DNA from: JADHUC01 sp964617665
Lineage (GTDB): Bacteria; Planctomycetota; Planctomycetia; Pirellulales; Pirellulaceae
Assembly: GCA_964617665.1 (NCBI GenBank)
Contig: CAZUAH010000748.1
Span: 1 to 6,095 of the forward strand
Length of the DNA stretch: 6,095 nucleotides
Direction: 5' to 3'
Part shown: positions 5,984-6,095 of the stretch, in pieces
Position numbering within the stretch: position 1 is the first letter of the stretch
Layout of the letters: every line of letters starts with the position of its first letter
Translations under genes and position numbers: made by a program
The notes under the pieces: generated by a model
Databases searched by the model: none
What the model was told of the DNA's origin: nothing
Seen by the model: only the letters and a program-made list of their open reading frames with translations

Positions 5984-6008
5984 CGTTCCCACGCTCTGCG
6001 TGGGAACG
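5984..6008. repeat. Perfect hairpin repeat with 11-base arms
   Basis: CGTTCCCACGC and its exact complement GCGTGGGAACG are separated by TCT. Repeats with this CGTTCCCACGC-TCT-GCGTGGGAACG layout are familiar from intergenic regions of many GC-rich bacteria including planctomycetes. No T-run follows on either strand, so terminator function is doubtful. Confidence 0.8.
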
Positions 6009-6050
6009 GGCTTTGCGACGCTTCGCGTCATCTGGGCCCGTGACAGTGTG

Positions 6051-6067
6051 CGGACGCAAAGCGTCCG
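6051..6067. repeat. Perfect hairpin repeat with 7-base arms
   Basis: CGGACGC and GCGTCCG flank a three-base AAA loop. It follows the 11-base-arm hairpin and a weaker GACGC/GCGTC hairpin (6017-6029), so three or four small stems stand in a row, as in REP-type clusters. Confidence 0.7.
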
Positions 6068-6095
6068 GCCGTGCGTTCCAACGCGGGAGCGTCGG

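Larger units (their letters stand above)
5824..6095. other. Gene-free repeat cluster at the right edge
   Basis: No plausible protein is encoded on either strand. The stretch is filled with short inverted repeats: a CCGTC/GACGG pair (5871-5884), the inverted 11-mers TGGGAACGAGA (5910-5920) and TCTCGTTCCCA (5981-5991), and four hairpins between 5984 and 6084, of which the two strongest are listed separately. The weaker two are GACGC/GCGTC around TTC (6017-6029) and GCGTT/AACGC around CC (6073-6084). It probably continues past the window edge. Promoters for the minus-strand genes may lie here, but none is recognisable. Confidence 0.7.

Noticed and set aside
5984..6084. CRISPR array
   Set aside because: The hairpins differ in sequence and there are no equal-length spacers between identical repeats.

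Overview
The window looks like chromosomal DNA of a planctomycete, most likely of the Pirellula/Rhodopirellula kind. This is inferred from the moderately high G+C content, the secreted glycoside hydrolases and sialidase-like propeller, a C-terminal piece of a hydrazine-synthase-alpha-like protein, a relic of a REP-associated (RAYT) transposase, and short GC-rich hairpin repeats. No rRNA, tRNA or marker gene is present, so the assignment rests on gene style alone.

Almost all coding DNA is on the minus strand and reads from right to left. From the right edge: 5824-6095 is a gene-free cluster of small inverted repeats. At 5823-5041 lies an intact GNAT acetyltransferase with a C-terminal YoaP-like domain. 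Its stop overlaps an ATG (ATGA) that opens 5044-4363, a string of fragments: the 5' part of a two-helix membrane protein, the C-terminus of a hydrazine-synthase-alpha-like protein, and a C-terminal tail resembling those of glycosidases. Next come two intact secreted proteins that form the functional core: a four-Asp-box sialidase-fold protein (4335-3247) and a 607-residue TIM-barrel glycoside hydrolase (3160-1337). The hydrolase stop overlaps the start of a signal-peptide stub (1337-1221), which is cut off beside a plus-strand RAYT transposase relic (from 983). After a hairpin repeat (907-959) comes a GH36 alpha-galactosidase-like gene reduced to its two ends (866-578). Its stop overlaps the start of a secreted metallo-beta-lactamase-fold protein (581-1), which runs off the left edge.

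The intact genes suggest export and breakdown of complex glycans, with two secreted carbohydrate-active proteins side by side and remains of at least two further glycosidases in the same direction. The most unusual aspect is the number of genes reduced to a start, an end or both, with the middle missing and close gene overlaps preserved. This could be real deletion-driven decay around repeats, or mis-joining in an assembly; the sequence alone cannot separate these. I found no convincing new multi-gene system.
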